Shown piece after piece: positions 1 to 14,900 of a stretch of DNA of 64,000 nucleotides. Every line of letters begins with the position of its first letter. The stretch's first letter is position 1. Source of the DNA: Voacanga thouarsii. Its lineage: Eukaryota > Streptophyta > Magnoliopsida > Gentianales > Apocynaceae. A program made the position numbers and the translations under genes. The stretch spans positions 868,001 to 932,000 of the forward strand of contig JANUWF010001815.1 of the NCBI GenBank assembly GCA_026120185.1, read 5' to 3'. The notes beneath the pieces are model-generated. The model searched no databases, was not told where the DNA came from, and saw only the letters and a program-made list of their open reading frames with translations.

Positions 1-271
1 ATCACTGATTTTGAAGAAAACAATAACCAGTACCAAATACAGGGAAACCTAATTTCCTTACTTACTGAATTTAGTCTCTTGGAACCTCCTAAAGCTTCCA
101 CTCAAGCTTCCGAACACTTATTCACCTTCAATTGAAACCCAAACGACACAATTAATCCTCTAATAAAAATTTTTCAATTTAGAACCCTAACACTCTAACT
201 TCAATTCAAAAATAACAAGTCTCAATCCTATGCTACAAACACCATAACCAACAAAAGAAAGACTAACTTAC

Positions 272-329
272 CAACATTTGATGCCAAAGGCTCAAGCCCC
301 TTTTCAGATTCTCCCTTCTCTTCACTCAT
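272..329 (-). CDS. possible first coding exon of a minus-strand gene running off the left edge
   Basis: Read on the minus strand, an ATG at 329 opens a 58-base frame of 19 codons plus one base, rich in Glu, Lys and Ser. It ends at a consensus splice donor, GTAAGT, at 271-266. An in-frame TAG lies shortly upstream, so 329 is the first possible Met of this frame. A TGGGCC element at 381-386 would sit in the promoter. The product is not recognised, and no convincing second exon was found in 1-265. It could equally be a chance frame; support is the donor site, the clean start and the promoter-type element. Confidence 0.33.
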
Positions 330-841
330 CTCCTCTTCTAAAATAACTTCAGAAAACAACGTAACTGTTTAGAATATGACTGGGCCAATAATTAAGTAAT
401 TGATAAAAGCCCTTTAACAAAATAATTGCAACTTAGTCCCACAACTTATATAACTAACTATTAAGCCTTATGAATCCTATCCCACTAATTAGAAAAAAAA
501 AAAACAACAGCCTAATAAGTCTATTAAAGGAAGGAATAGGTGGACTCACACCACCAGAGATGCTAACGCTATAGCCAATCTACCTCGCACATTTAAGTAC
601 TTATTGGGTACTTAATTCTTTGATTTCTCCCTTGAAAACTTTTTTTACTTAATTTTTCTCATTGTGATAGTTCATATTTATATGATTACATCTTACTGTA
701 AGTATGTAATTCTTGTCAAGGGAAATTTTCTTAGTGGGGACTATAGTACGAATATATTATTATCCTCTAAAAATATAGTACTTTAGTTGGTATAGCCATA
801 TATAAGGACTATTTTTATTAAACAGAACACTTTCTTGTGTC
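330..841. other. intergenic DNA
   Basis: AT-rich sequence upstream of the putative minus-strand exon. Apart from TGGGCC at 381-386, a motif frequent in promoters of housekeeping plant genes, nothing coding is seen. Confidence 0.4.
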
Positions 842-1015
842 TTTTTTTTTTTTTTTTGAATTTTGTTTAGAAGATGAGGGGAGAAGTTAAGGAGCAAGGA
901 AAAGAATAGGGAAAATAATGGGACAAAACCCAATATCGAACTTGAGATCTATATCTCGAATAACAATCCTACTACCTTTAAAATAAGTTGCGCTTCAATG
1001 GTAAACATAAAACGA
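842..1015 (-). repeat. possible SINE-like element with poly(A) tail
   Basis: On the minus strand the segment ends in a run of 16 A (plus-strand T at 842-857). About 90-100 bases before the tail is AAGTTCGATATTGG, which resembles a tRNA box B. A box-A-like stretch lies some 45 bases further upstream. No target-site duplication was confirmed, so this is only suggestive. Confidence 0.22.
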
Positions 1016-1617
1016 TTTGAAAAAATAATTAAAATTGACTGTATTCTCTAAGAGGAGAAGTTTATGCGAAATGCTAAATCCATTGTTTATTATTTCTATT
1101 TATTGCTTTTGCCTCTTAACTCTGGAATTTTATAGTTTCAGAGGACTGCTTCTTTTATCTCAAGTTGAATAGGATCTTCAGAATATGGCAATTTTAGATT
1201 ATGACGAGTGATTAATAAATGTATTTCACGGTAAGTTTTAAATTTAAATTTAAATTTCATTTTTATTAACTCAATTTAAATTTTAATTATTTTAAAATTA
1301 TTTTTATAACTCAATAAAAATTACAGTTCAATATTAAAATTTCATAACATTAACAATTATTCTCACTAATAAAACGCAATGGCAAAAAACAATTGCAAAT
1401 GCCAATTGGGATTCCCTTCCGTCAACCTCTCTATTGTAAAAGTTTTAATCACATAAAAAATAAAATGGTAACAAATTTTAAAAATATATACAAAATGATA
1501 AAACAAGAATTTGTCAGAGCATACAAATGGATATGCATTGCATTTGCAAACGCGTAAGTTTGTTTGGCGATGTTGGTTTAGATACAGCGCTGGCTCTCTG
1601 CCCAACAACACATATTT
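1016..1617. other. AT-rich intergenic DNA upstream of RPL15
   Basis: No gene, RNA or mobile element recognised. Short repeats of TTTAAATTTAAA type occur near 1235-1290. Confidence 0.4.
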
Positions 1618-1951
1618 CATGGGCCATAAGCTGACATCATTTGAATATAACAAGCTTTCTTTTTATTTTTTCTTTTTTTTTTTCTGCAAACAAGAATTCA
1701 TTAAACAGTTAAAAAAAAAAAACAACAACAACACGTGGATGCGCCAGTGTTTATTTTTTTTTTAATTATGTCGTCTAGAAGACCAATTCTAACCCAAAGA
1801 CCAAATCAAACTATTTAAATGGGCTCTTTTAAGACCTCACCATTTCGGTCCAGCCCTACCCGTCCTTTTGTATTAGTTGTTTCCTGTCCGCTAAAACATT
1901 TCGAACAAACCCTAGACACTCTAGCGCTCACCACAGCACGGCTGAGGAAGA
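1618..1951 (+). promoter_or_regulatory. RPL15: RPL15 promoter and 5' leader with site II and telo-box motifs
   Basis: The segment upstream of the start codon contains TGGGCC at 1620-1625 (inside the palindrome ATGGGCCAT), TGGGCT at 1820-1825, a TATTTAA box at 1812-1818 and the telo-box AAACCCTA at 1907-1914. Paired site II (TGGGCC/T) and telo-box elements are the known signature of plant ribosomal-protein and translation-factor promoters. This agrees with the gene downstream. The transcription start is not determined; the telo-box is usually close to it. Confidence 0.7.
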
Positions 1952-4672
<2,721 letters not shown>

Positions 4673-5240
4673 GTCTTACCATCATTTTTATTATCCCATA
4701 CACTGCTCACTGGATTTGTTTCTTTTGTTTTTGGTGCTAAGCCCTCATTGGACTAAATTTTTGTATTACTTTATATGTTGTCTCCTGGATTCTATAGTTC
4801 AGATTCATACGCTCGCAGCTTGATTATGGTGCTTTATGGATATTATTGTATTGTTTATTTTGACAATTGCAAACCTGTCGTCCAAAAAAATTTACCGCCT
4901 GGGGGGTTCCTTTGAGGTGGTTAATAGCTTGCTATCAGAACTTCCCAAGCATTTTGGGTTGCTGAGAGGTTTAGGAATTTAATTAATGCATTCCCAATAA
5001 TGTTGTAGATCAGGATTTATTCGTCTCAATTTTGTTCTCTCTGAAGTTTGCTGTGGACTTATGTTCACAGATGTCACTAGCTAGGCATTCTGTTATTTCG
5101 TTACGCCTATGGAATCGTGTTTCTGTTTCTGTTCTTGCTTTCATCTGGCACGCTTCTTTTTGTTTCTGCCAAGATTCTTGTCTGGGGTTACTGAAAAATT
5201 GTTTTATATTATAAGTGAAAGCAATTCGGGCAGTCTCCAT
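4673..5240 (+). other. RPL15: 3' untranslated and downstream region of RPL15
   Basis: T-rich sequence follows the stop. No single poly(A) signal stands out, as is usual in plants. Open frames here on both strands have no recognisable product. Confidence 0.5.
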
Positions 5241-6129
5241 AAGTTAAGTTGAAGGCGATGAAATACAAGAGATAGGAGGGAAGGCACAGGGAAAGGCAAA
5301 GAGATATTAATCAAAGTGATTAATTTTTGTAAATTTATTTTTGCTACTGCCATTATTCTATTGCGTTATAGTCAAATGACAATGGAATCAGAAGAAGGTA
5401 ATAGGAGAATAAATTTACATTTTTATTTTTTAAAAACAAATATAATTGTAGATAAAAAATTATTCTAAAACTGAAGTACTTAATGCCTAAGACAATCAAG
5501 TTGGAATAATATCACAGAAATGTATTTAAATCATTTTTAAAACTTTAGGAGAATATTAAAATTAAAGAGTAAATTTGGAATAATTTAACTTTCCGTTTTG
5601 GCTTATTTTTTCTGCGGAATAAAATTGTAACTTCATTTCTCCCTAATCTTTGATCCTTTCCACTGCTCCTGCTCTTTTATATCCATTCTTACATGAATCT
5701 TTTTCTTGATAATGATAGATTCCATAATATTGTTTTTACACAATAATTTAAATATGTAGTTAAGGAACTCATATCAGTTAGTTAAAGTCTTATGCTCAAG
5801 TATGATTCAGGTTCAGGTGTTTTAATGTGTGTTGTTCAATGCTTTTGGTGTGTGTGTAGTGCAAAGGATTTTGGTAAAACGGGTGGGTTGAGTTGGTTGC
5901 TTGATGCTCTAAGGGAGAAACTTGTGTATGGCATAATCTGAGTGAAGGCCATTGATGTGTGGCGTGCATGTATGTATAAATGATATCAATGGTGTCCCAG
6001 AATCGCACAAGTTTTATAAATTAAAAGGCCAAGTCAATTCACACAACGCACGTATAGACAATGTACTTATCATGTAATAATAGTATTATTGGCAAGTATC
6101 AAAGAACTTTAAGGAATATAGCAATTAAT
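5241..6129. other. AT-rich intergenic DNA
   Basis: No gene or mobile element recognised between RPL15 and the first LTR. A short GTGTGTGTGT run lies near 5850. Confidence 0.4.
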
Positions 6130-7522
6130 CTTATTTTTTTTCTTTTCTCACTGTTTAGCCTAAATAAAAATATAAAGTATAAGACTAACTAATTACACAC
6201 TAAGAAACCTATCAAATTCTTACACCAAAAAAAAAAAAAAAGTCACAAATTCATCAAGGAATTAGAAAGAGATAAAAAGTCATGTAACAAAAGGAATCCC
6301 CCATTAAACACCTAAAAGATGAGTATCCACTCGGATCCATAAATTTTAACTCTAGGTACTGGTGTGAGTCAAATTTAATCTCACACTCTCTCGGGTTATA
6401 AGATCTCTAATCCTTAAATGAAATTGATAAGTATTTCTATCTAATCAACCAAACCCAATGATGCATAATCACGAATCACAATCTTATATCATCCGGAAGC
6501 CATGAAATCCCTATCTCTAGGCAATTCCGTAAGTCCTTTAGTTATTAGCCTAATCCCTAACCTCCCTCTTGAGTTAATCGAAGATGGCAAATGTTAAATT
6601 AGTCAAGAGGGTGTTCCAACCTTAACCTCATATCTCAAAATCATTAAGGGAGAACAAGTAATTGAGGAAATTCAGCTAAAACCCATCTCAACCAAAATAA
6701 TACAATAAACACAAATAACCAAATATCATAGAAATAAAAACATAGATCCAAGAAAAATATATAAACTCAAAACATAAATAGGGTACAACCTTTTATTACA
6801 ATTAAAAATCAAATCTAAGCACAAAAATTGCAAGTTAGATTACAAAAAAAAGAGAAAAGAAAACTCATTGACAAGCCATCTTCTTCCTTTTCTTAAGATT
6901 TCCTTGCAATCTTCTCTTCTTCCTCCTTAAATCCCTTGGTTTTCCTCTTCCTCTTGTGTGCAAACTCTCATTGGAGATAACCCTAAGTTCTTATGGTGGC
7001 TTCTGAAAATGTCTTTCTCTCTCTCTCGATCTTCCACCTCAATCTCTTGATAACCCTATGCATGTGGACGGCATAGGAAAGTAACTTCCCTGGGTAGCCA
7101 TTTCTTCCATCAAAAGGGCAACTTGGGGAGGTTCTTTCTTCTTGGGCCTCCAACCTTCCAGAAAAATGGCAATTCTTGTGCTTCTAGGCTGCCACTTAAC
7201 AAATAGTGTTATTTTTTGCTCCTATGCAGCCTAGGGAAGCTGAATTTCCCTAGGCCGCCCTTCTTCTATTCCAGGGCACCCAGAATGTGTTCTCTAGGCA
7301 ACCTAGGGAAGTTAGACTTCCCCCAGCCGCCAACTTTTTGTGCTCCTTTTCAGTTCTTCTCATTTTTTCACTCCTTTTCACATTGTTTATCACCAATTGA
7401 TATTTTTCATTTCCTAAACAAAATACGGCAAAATGAGTATGGTGAGTAGTGATTTAAACAAAATTTTATCAAAATTAAGGCACAAATACAATGGAAAATA
7501 TACACATGACGAGAACTCATCA
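6130..7522 (-). mobile_element. E1: LTR of an Athila/Tat-like element (3' LTR, minus orientation)
   Basis: The right edge is placed at CATCA (7518-7522), immediately next to a polypurine tract on the minus strand. Parts resemble the LTRs of E4 at equivalent offsets, for example the stretch near 6497-6530 with CCATGAAATCCCTATCTC. The left edge is extrapolated from that alignment and may be off by 100 bases or more. Inside is a short GC-richer direct repeat (CCTAGGGAAG at about 7231 and 7302). Confidence 0.55.
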
Positions 7523-7540
7523 TATACCCCCATACTTAAG
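7523..7540 (-). promoter_or_regulatory. E1 polypurine tract
   Basis: Minus strand TTAAGTATGGGGGTATA directly precedes the LTR start TGATGAG. It matches the tracts of E3 and E4 in the core TTAAGTATGG / TAAGTGTGG, and it sets the element orientation as minus. Confidence 0.65.
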
Positions 7541-8835
7541 CTTTCACTTACGCTCAAGCAAAACAACACAAAGCACCTCAAGTAAATAGCTTTTTCCACA
7601 AAACAAATTTTCATAAGATAAAATTTTTTAGAAGAGTTTGGCTAAAATAGTAAAGGTATTATTTCTCCTTTGATCTAACAATTAAGTCTAACGCCTAATT
7701 AGCCAAGCCAATTTTTGTGTAAACCAATATATTGGGATAAATATGTCTAAAGCCATTGAAGTTGAATTAAACAAGTTTATGCTCATTCAGTGTGTTCCAT
7801 CCTGTGTTTTTAGGGTTAAAAAATGAATGAAGTGATTTATGTAAGGTAGGCTTAATAATTCAATTCTAAATTCTATGATGTACTAACTACTACAATCCAA
7901 GTAGTAAACAGGGGATTGCTCTCTTTTAGCCTCAAGTGGTTGCATTAAGTGCTCCATACTACTGTATTGGCATAACACTCCCTCACTTACTTTTTCTTTT
8001 ACTTTCATTTTACCACTCTTTTTTTCTTTCTTTCTTTTTTTAAAGAAAATGCACTAAAAATTTATTGCTTTAATTTTAGATGTGCAAATATGCATTCCTT
8101 TTTTCTCACTCAAGCTCACAATTGGCATAAAATGCCATATTGTCTCTTAATTTCTTTTTTCAATCCCTATTTACTTAAACTTGGAATAAGGACTAGTGGC
8201 ACAATCATAGAATAGATGTTAACTTAAAATTACATACTTATACTTCATTACAAACACCACGTCAAATCCCAAGAAATAACATGGAACCACTTTTACTAAT
8301 ACCTAAACAATGTTAATAAAAATTCTCAAGACTTAGCGATTTCACACCTAATGCATAAGTTTACTAAAAAAAAACTCATCCAAATAGGTTTTAGACCAAA
8401 TTCTTATGCCAAAGGAAACATAATACAATACTATCATAGCCAAGATTATCCAAAAATTTTAAAAAAATATATTGCTCAACTATTAAATTTGCACACAATT
8501 CATCAAAATTCACAAGAAAATTTCCACAATCACAATTGAAACTTGAAGAGAATACTAAATAATCCCTCTCTCATACTTAAACTAGACAATGTCCTCATTG
8601 GCCAATAATATCACAATAAATAATCCAAATCAGACTGAAATGAATAAAAGGGAAAGAGTGTAAGTAATACTCCCCAAGTGATTGCAGCTTTTATTGAAGA
8701 AGAGGCATTTTGACAATCATGAGATTGTTTGAAGAAGAAAAGAATTTTCTTGCAAAAAAAATTAAAGTGAAATAAATCTCAAATGCAAGAAATAAAAATA
8801 ATATAAAGAAAAGAGAATATAAACAATGCTAAATC
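7541..8835 (-). other. E1 3' non-coding region between integrase and polypurine tract
   Basis: No coding frame is supported. At 8563-8610 it holds a module also present in E4 (20951-20995) and E2 (43843-43880): on the minus strand, a stretch encoding GACAATGTC-like sequence followed by a TTAAGTATG purine motif. This ties the three elements to one superfamily. Confidence 0.5.
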
Positions 8836-9874
8836 CTAGAAAAACAAATGTAACAATGGATTCTCAAAAGCAAATGTAAAAAATCTGCATATCTTGCAGG
8901 ATGTAGTCCACTCTTTCCAATTCTCCAGGCTTTTTCCACGAAACCGCTTCAACTGGTTACCATTCACTTTGAATACTCCTTTTTCTGGATGAGATAATCT
9001 AACTACTCCGAAGGGGTACACCTTGGTCACCAAGAATGGTCCAAACCATCTAGATCATTGCTTCCCAGGAAATAGTCTCAGCCTTGAATTAAACAATAGC
9101 ACTTGATCATGCTCCTTGAATTCACGATTTGGTATGATGTGCTTATCATACTACTTCTTCATATTCTCCTTGTAGATTCTTGAGTTTTCATAAGCCAAGT
9201 TCCTCCATTCTTCGAGCTCATTTAATTGGAAAAGCCTTTTTGTCCATACAGATTCAAAATTAAAGTTAACTAATTTAATGGCTTAAAAAGCTTTATACTC
9301 TACTTCTATAGGTAGATGACATGACTTCCCATAAACTAACCTATATGGAATTGTTCCAATAGGTGTTTTATATGTTGTTCGATATGTCCAAAGAACACCA
9401 TCTAATTTCACATTCCAGTCTTTTCTAGTATGCTTCACCACTTTTTCCAAGATTCTTTTTAGTTCTCTATTAACTACCTTAACTTGGCCACTAGTTTGGG
9501 AGTGATAGGGAGTAGCTAGTTTGTGGGTTACACCTAATTTGTTCAGCACTCTCTCTAACTGGTTGTTACAAAAATGAGTTCCCCTATCATTTATAAGCAC
9601 TCTAGGCACACTAAAATAGGTAAACAACTTTTTTAGAAACTTCACTACCACTTGAGCATCATTTGTAGGCAAGACCTATGCTTTTATCCACTTAGATACA
9701 TAGTCAACAACCACCAAAATATACTTATTACCAAAAGAACTTGGAAATGGTCCCATAAAATCAATTCCTCAATAGTAAAAAATCTCACAAGTTCGGAAAA
9801 TAGAAAGCGGCATCTCATGAGCTTTGGAGATATTATTTGTCCTTTGACATCTATCACAATTTGTTACAAATCTA
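8836..9874 (-). pseudogene. E1 integrase, catalytic core and C-terminus (broken)
   Basis: Minus-strand translation gives the zinc-finger half CDRCQRT, the core block [11 protein letters not shown] (about 9740-9772), the second catalytic Asp in INDRGTHF, and the YRTTYKTPIGTIPYRLVYGK block typical of Athila/Tat integrases. It ends with the C-terminal VTKVYPFGVV ... FKVNGNQLKRF. Several in-frame stops occur, for example just before GIDFMG and before LPTND. The third catalytic acid is altered: the codon at 9478-9480 reads Lys where Glu is expected. The N-terminal part of the domain is displaced to 11536 onward by the CACTA insertion. Family known: Ty3/gypsy integrase; inactive by inspection. Confidence 0.85.
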
Positions 9875-11535
9875 CACTACCAGAAAAATATGATTTTGCG
9901 ACCGATTTAATTCGTCGCAAATTAGCGACCGAACCGCGACCCAATTGTTAATACACTCGAATTCTTTGTGGGAATTATTCCCGCAAAAAAAAAAAAAAAA
10001 TGACCGAACCGCAGCAATTTTGCGACCAAAGTTTACGACCGGCTCAATTCGGTAGCTATTCAGTCGCTAAACCCTATACCCTAAACTATTGTTGTTGAAT
10101 CCTAAACCATAAAACCTAGATCCGTTACTAATCGGTCGCAAATTTGCTACCGATTTGCGATTGAATTAATTAAAATTTCAATTAATTAATTAATTAGTTG
10201 CAATTCAATCATTATTTGGTTGTAATTCGGTAGCAATTTAATTAATATTTTATTTTTAAAAATTTTATTAGATGATTTTTTTAAACCATCAAACAATATA
10301 TATTAGAGATATGTTTTTAATATACATAATTTTAATAGTGTTTCAAATAATGACTTGTATTATAGTTGAGTATAATATATATTACGATATGCTAATTTTA
10401 ATAGTGTTTCAAATAATGACTTGTATTATAGTTGAGTCTAATATATATTAGATATGCTAATAAATATGTCAAAGGCCATAACAAGAATTAAGAGTAATTC
10501 AATTTTTATCTAAATTTGATACTTTTTCTCCAATCATATTAAGTATTAATAAGTTTTTTTTTTTTTTTTGCACTTAGATACCTTTTGCAATATTTGATGC
10601 TTTAATAAATAAATAACACAAAATATGAAAACATGTCTAGATTAATTGCTCGTTAATTAAGTTTTAATTTTTACAAAATAAAAGAAAAAATAGCAACATA
10701 CATTGATAAAAATAAACTACCCAAATATATAAATATATATAATAGAATGAAAAATTATTTTCATTTAACCACGGATATTACAATTTTTTTCTTTAGAATT
10801 AACAAACTATTATAATTCTTTATTCATCTCAAATATTATAAATTTGAAAGACAAAAAGTAAATCTTTGTCTATGAACATGAACAAATGTTAAGTTAAATT
10901 TATCAAGTTACATAAATGGCTTATAAATTAAAGTGTAATTTAATAGTTAATTATTAGTTACTATAATTTTTTTTACTTCATTTTTAACTTATAATGAATA
11001 ATGCTTTTAACAATATTTGATGCTCTAAGAAATAAATAATGCAACTAAAAGATGAAACATATCTAAATTAGTAATCCTCTATTAAGTTTTAATTTTTATA
11101 GAATAAAAGAAAAAAACAACCTAGCAAAAAAAAAAAAAAGAAAAAAAGAAACATTATTTTAAAAAGAATTTAATATATAAATATAAAAAAGAATAAAAAT
11201 AATTGTTATTTAATTATATAAAAAGGAATAAAAGATAATTGTCATTTAATTGAAAAATATTTTTAAAACTATATATCACATATTTTCAACTTAATATTAA
11301 AAATATTTATAAATAAGTAGATAATTGAAAATGAAATGAAAAAAAAATCGTAAATAATAAATATAATTTATGGTAACAATTGACACAACAACAGGTTTGA
11401 CAGGATGGCAAAGTTTAGCACATTGTGGAAGGTTGGTCACGCGTTTGAATTCCCGTGACGACAAACTTCATTCAGGTGCAATTTAGTGAATAACTACCGA
11501 ATTGGTGGTCGCAATTTTGCTTTTTTCTTGTAGTG
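9875..11535. mobile_element. non-autonomous CACTA (En/Spm-type) DNA transposon, 1661 bp
   Basis: The left end begins CACTACCAGAAAAATATG (9875) and the right end is the inverted CACTACAAGAAAAAAGC, finishing GTAGTG at 11535. This is the classic CACTA terminal inverted repeat. Subterminal GCGACCG/GGTCGCAA motifs occur in both orientations near both ends (9897-10140 and 11500-11520), as expected for transposase-binding repeats. Flanking triplets are CTA and CGA, a 3-bp duplication with one mismatch. The interior is AT-rich with no transposase frame, so it would depend on an autonomous relative. It splits the zinc-finger region of the E1 integrase exactly, confirming insertion. Confidence 0.9.
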
Positions 11536-11931
11536 CGATAAGTATCCTTACAAATTGAGGGCCAATAGAATCCTGAGTTAAAAACCTTTTTTTCTGTTCC
11601 ATTTGCTTGATAATGCCCCTCAACTAGTCCTTTGTGACATTAATGTTGGAGAATATCCCAAGAATCAGCATAGTCCGCACACTTTCGAATGATATGACCT
11701 ACACAATAGTGAAACTAGAAAGGATCCTTTCAAAAGTAATACTTCATATCTAAAAGGATTTTCTTTCTTTGTTGTAAAGTAAGTCCCTTTGGAAGGATGC
11801 CTACTGCCAAGAAGTTAGCATAGTCGAAAACCAAGGAAAAATAGAATTTTAACATCCAACCCATAGCAATTGTTCCTTTGGAAAAACATCATTGATCTCT
11901 TCTTCTTTTAATGCTTCAAGAACTGGATTCT
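11536..11931 (-). pseudogene. E1 pol: end of RNase H linker and integrase zinc-finger N-terminus
   Basis: Minus-strand frames read EEINDVFPKEQLL, then a block like PWFFDYANFLAVGILP, then CADYADSWDILQH, then HKGLVEGHYQANGTEKKVF and SGFYWPSICKDTY. These are the conserved blocks between RNase H and the HHCC zinc finger of Athila/Tat-type pol. Stops interrupt it. The frame continues across the CACTA element into 9874 and, on its upstream side, across E4 into 24116. The last five bases, ATTCT (11927-11931), are the E4 target duplication. Confidence 0.8.
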
Positions 11932-14900
11932 TGACATGTTTGAATTTGGATATACAAAAAGTACATTCCCAATCAAATTTAAATTAAAATGTTAACCCCA
12001 AATTACACATACGAGTAAGTGTACTCATCATTAAGCATAGCATAGGGTTTAAAACGAGTGTCGATCCTTCAGGAACAAGTATGCATTAATCACTTTTCTT
12101 TCATTATTTAACCGACTCAATAAAGTGAAAAAGAAATAAAAAGAAAAATAAAATAAAATAAAAGAATATATACATGGCAAGGATGAAAAATTATGTAACT
12201 CAAACCATTATTTTGACAAACATGACCTTACAGTACCTAATCATTATCATAACTAATCGTTCTTTTGGCATAATGAAGGATTAAGATAGATTCATTTCTT
12301 TTCCAATCTATGAAATCACTATCTTCTAGACAAATTAGCATCACATGTCCTGTCTCAACTAATTCACCCAAAAGATGCATTAAACACAATCCTTGATTAA
12401 ATTTCCATGTCCTGGAAAACTTAAAATATGAAACTAACCAATGAATCCATATCCTGGCAGACATCAATTAATCTTTAATTACCCAATTCTTAGCCATTAA
12501 CCCCTTTGTCCAAGTAAGTTAAGAGACAACAAATATGAAATTAACGAATTGAGACCACCATCAACCCCTTTGTCCAAGTAAGTTAATGGAAAGAAACAAT
12601 CAACTAATCTCGTAATTAGCACAAGTAATTAAATACTAAGAATAACAATCAATTAATCAAAAGATCAAAGTACCTCTAAAAATCATGAAAACCGAAAACA
12701 ATGTCAAATTACAATAAAACAATTAATACATCATTGTTCAAGAAAAGAAAATAAAGTTAAAAGAAAGCACTCATAGACAAGCCTCATTCTTCTTCCTTCG
12801 TGGACCCTCTTGTACAATCCTCCTTGATTTGAAGAATTCCTCCTTTAATTTGAGTGATTTTTTTTGTTTTGATCTACGAATCCTCCTCTTTCCCTTGTGT
12901 TTTCCCTATATTTATAGGCTCTAGTGTTGGGTATCTTTTGCGTATCACATACGGTGCAGCAGAAAAATAAAACGAGATACCATCCCAGGATCCACATATG
13001 TGTGGAAAACAAGACATTTAAAGAGAACAAAGATAACAACTTTTACCTTTCTTTGATTGTGTAGAAAACAAAAACTTTCCTTCTTCAAGTTTGATGATTA
13101 TGGCGCAATCCAGCAATCCTCTTGAAGAATCACTATGAGAGTTAAATGTCCAACCACTATAATTCCAGTGTGTAATTATCTCTAACAGAAATCCATACGG
13201 AGGATCACACTCAAGCACCAAGATTTTCTGTGCTAGCAGAAAACAACAATGGTGGCTGGGGTTTTTCTTCTTTGTTCTTCGTGTTCAGCAAAACCAGTGA
13301 AAGAAGAAGAAGAAGAAGAAGAAGAATAGTCTTGGTATTCTCTTGGAGAGACTCACACGAGAGAGAGATAGAAGAGAACAAAAGATCATAAGGCATCTTA
13401 AGCCCCTTGGTCTTTGTAGAGTTGTTTCATGTGTCCTTTGGTTTTCATGTTTTGTTTTTCTTGTGTGACCCATGAAGTCACCCAAAAATCTCCACATAAA
13501 ACGATATCTGAGAATTCTAAACAATTAAAATTCTCTGATTTGTAATTGGAACCCCTCAAGTTCACAAATTACAAATTGGCTTATAAATTATAACTAATTA
13601 TAATTTGACCACAACAATTTCTTTTTCTCGCAATAATCCCCACTATATTATCAAATAACATCTTGAGTATAGAATCATCTATTGTGTGTGACCTATTAGG
13701 TTTCTCGATCAATTGGTAGTGAATATGAATTAAACCAAACGTCTTTGAGATTAATAATCCTTAATTAATTAGAATTCATCATATTAATTCTAAACAGGAT
13801 TGGTTTATTAATTTATCAATTAATAAATCCATATTCCCAGATCATGAGCTGTTTCTAGCAACACATCATGACCACCCAAGAGTCCAGGAAGTCAAATAGG
13901 TTGACATGAATTCTTCAATAACAAACTACAGTGCAATTAACTCTTTCACCATGCAATATCTTATTCGATTTGGAGTACGGAATTAGTGCCAACTCCATCC
14001 AGAATATATTAATTCTGGCCTGAATATAAGTGTACTTGTACCAAGAATCTACTACTCTAGATGTATATCAATTGGAATTGTTTCCAATATACATACGCCT
14101 TGGCCAAGGACTGCTCGAGTAGTAATTCCTACAAGTGGTCGTGAGATATTCACCCCTACTATTAGGAGTGGTGAATCCTTTATTGATCCTCTTAACTACT
14201 TTCGTTTACCTCACAATGTACCCAATATCCATCCCATAGGCGGCCATCGATCGAGCTCTAGAGATTGGAATAAAAGTAAAATGCTTAGCAAACAAAGTAC
14301 CTAGGAGATCTCAAGTCTAATGATACTTGTACGTTTGCTATGTTGAGATTATATCACTGGTACTAAATAATTATCCATGTGATTATCTCATAGCTAGGTC
14401 ATCCAATGAACTTGTTCCATTAACAAGCATCCATGTGTTAACTTTGAGTATCTCAAAACTCACGGATATGAGAACTACCGCCTGATCAAATCAGGAAGTC
14501 TAACACATGCTAGTCTTAACGCATTAATGATGTCCTGTCTCATTAGTACTATGACTAGGGACTATTTAAGTACTAACACTATACAGTGTAGTAAGAATTT
14601 CATATCATGATCTCTATCATGATTTTCTTAACACAGTGTTGTACTAGGGACTTTATCGAACAGTTATATTACTTAAAAGTAAACAAAAGAAACTGTAAGA
14701 TTATTAATGTCTTTTATTAAAATAAAATGTGTCATATACAATGTACAAATAATTACCTCTAGGGCACAACACTAATATTTAGAAGTGCCTAAATTCATTC
14801 CTCTAGGGTTTCTGGCCGACTAGAAGTAGGAAAATACTAAAACTTTGCAAATTGTCAAAAAATACGTGCGAAAATCGAGGCATCGCCTTAGTGGTAGTGC

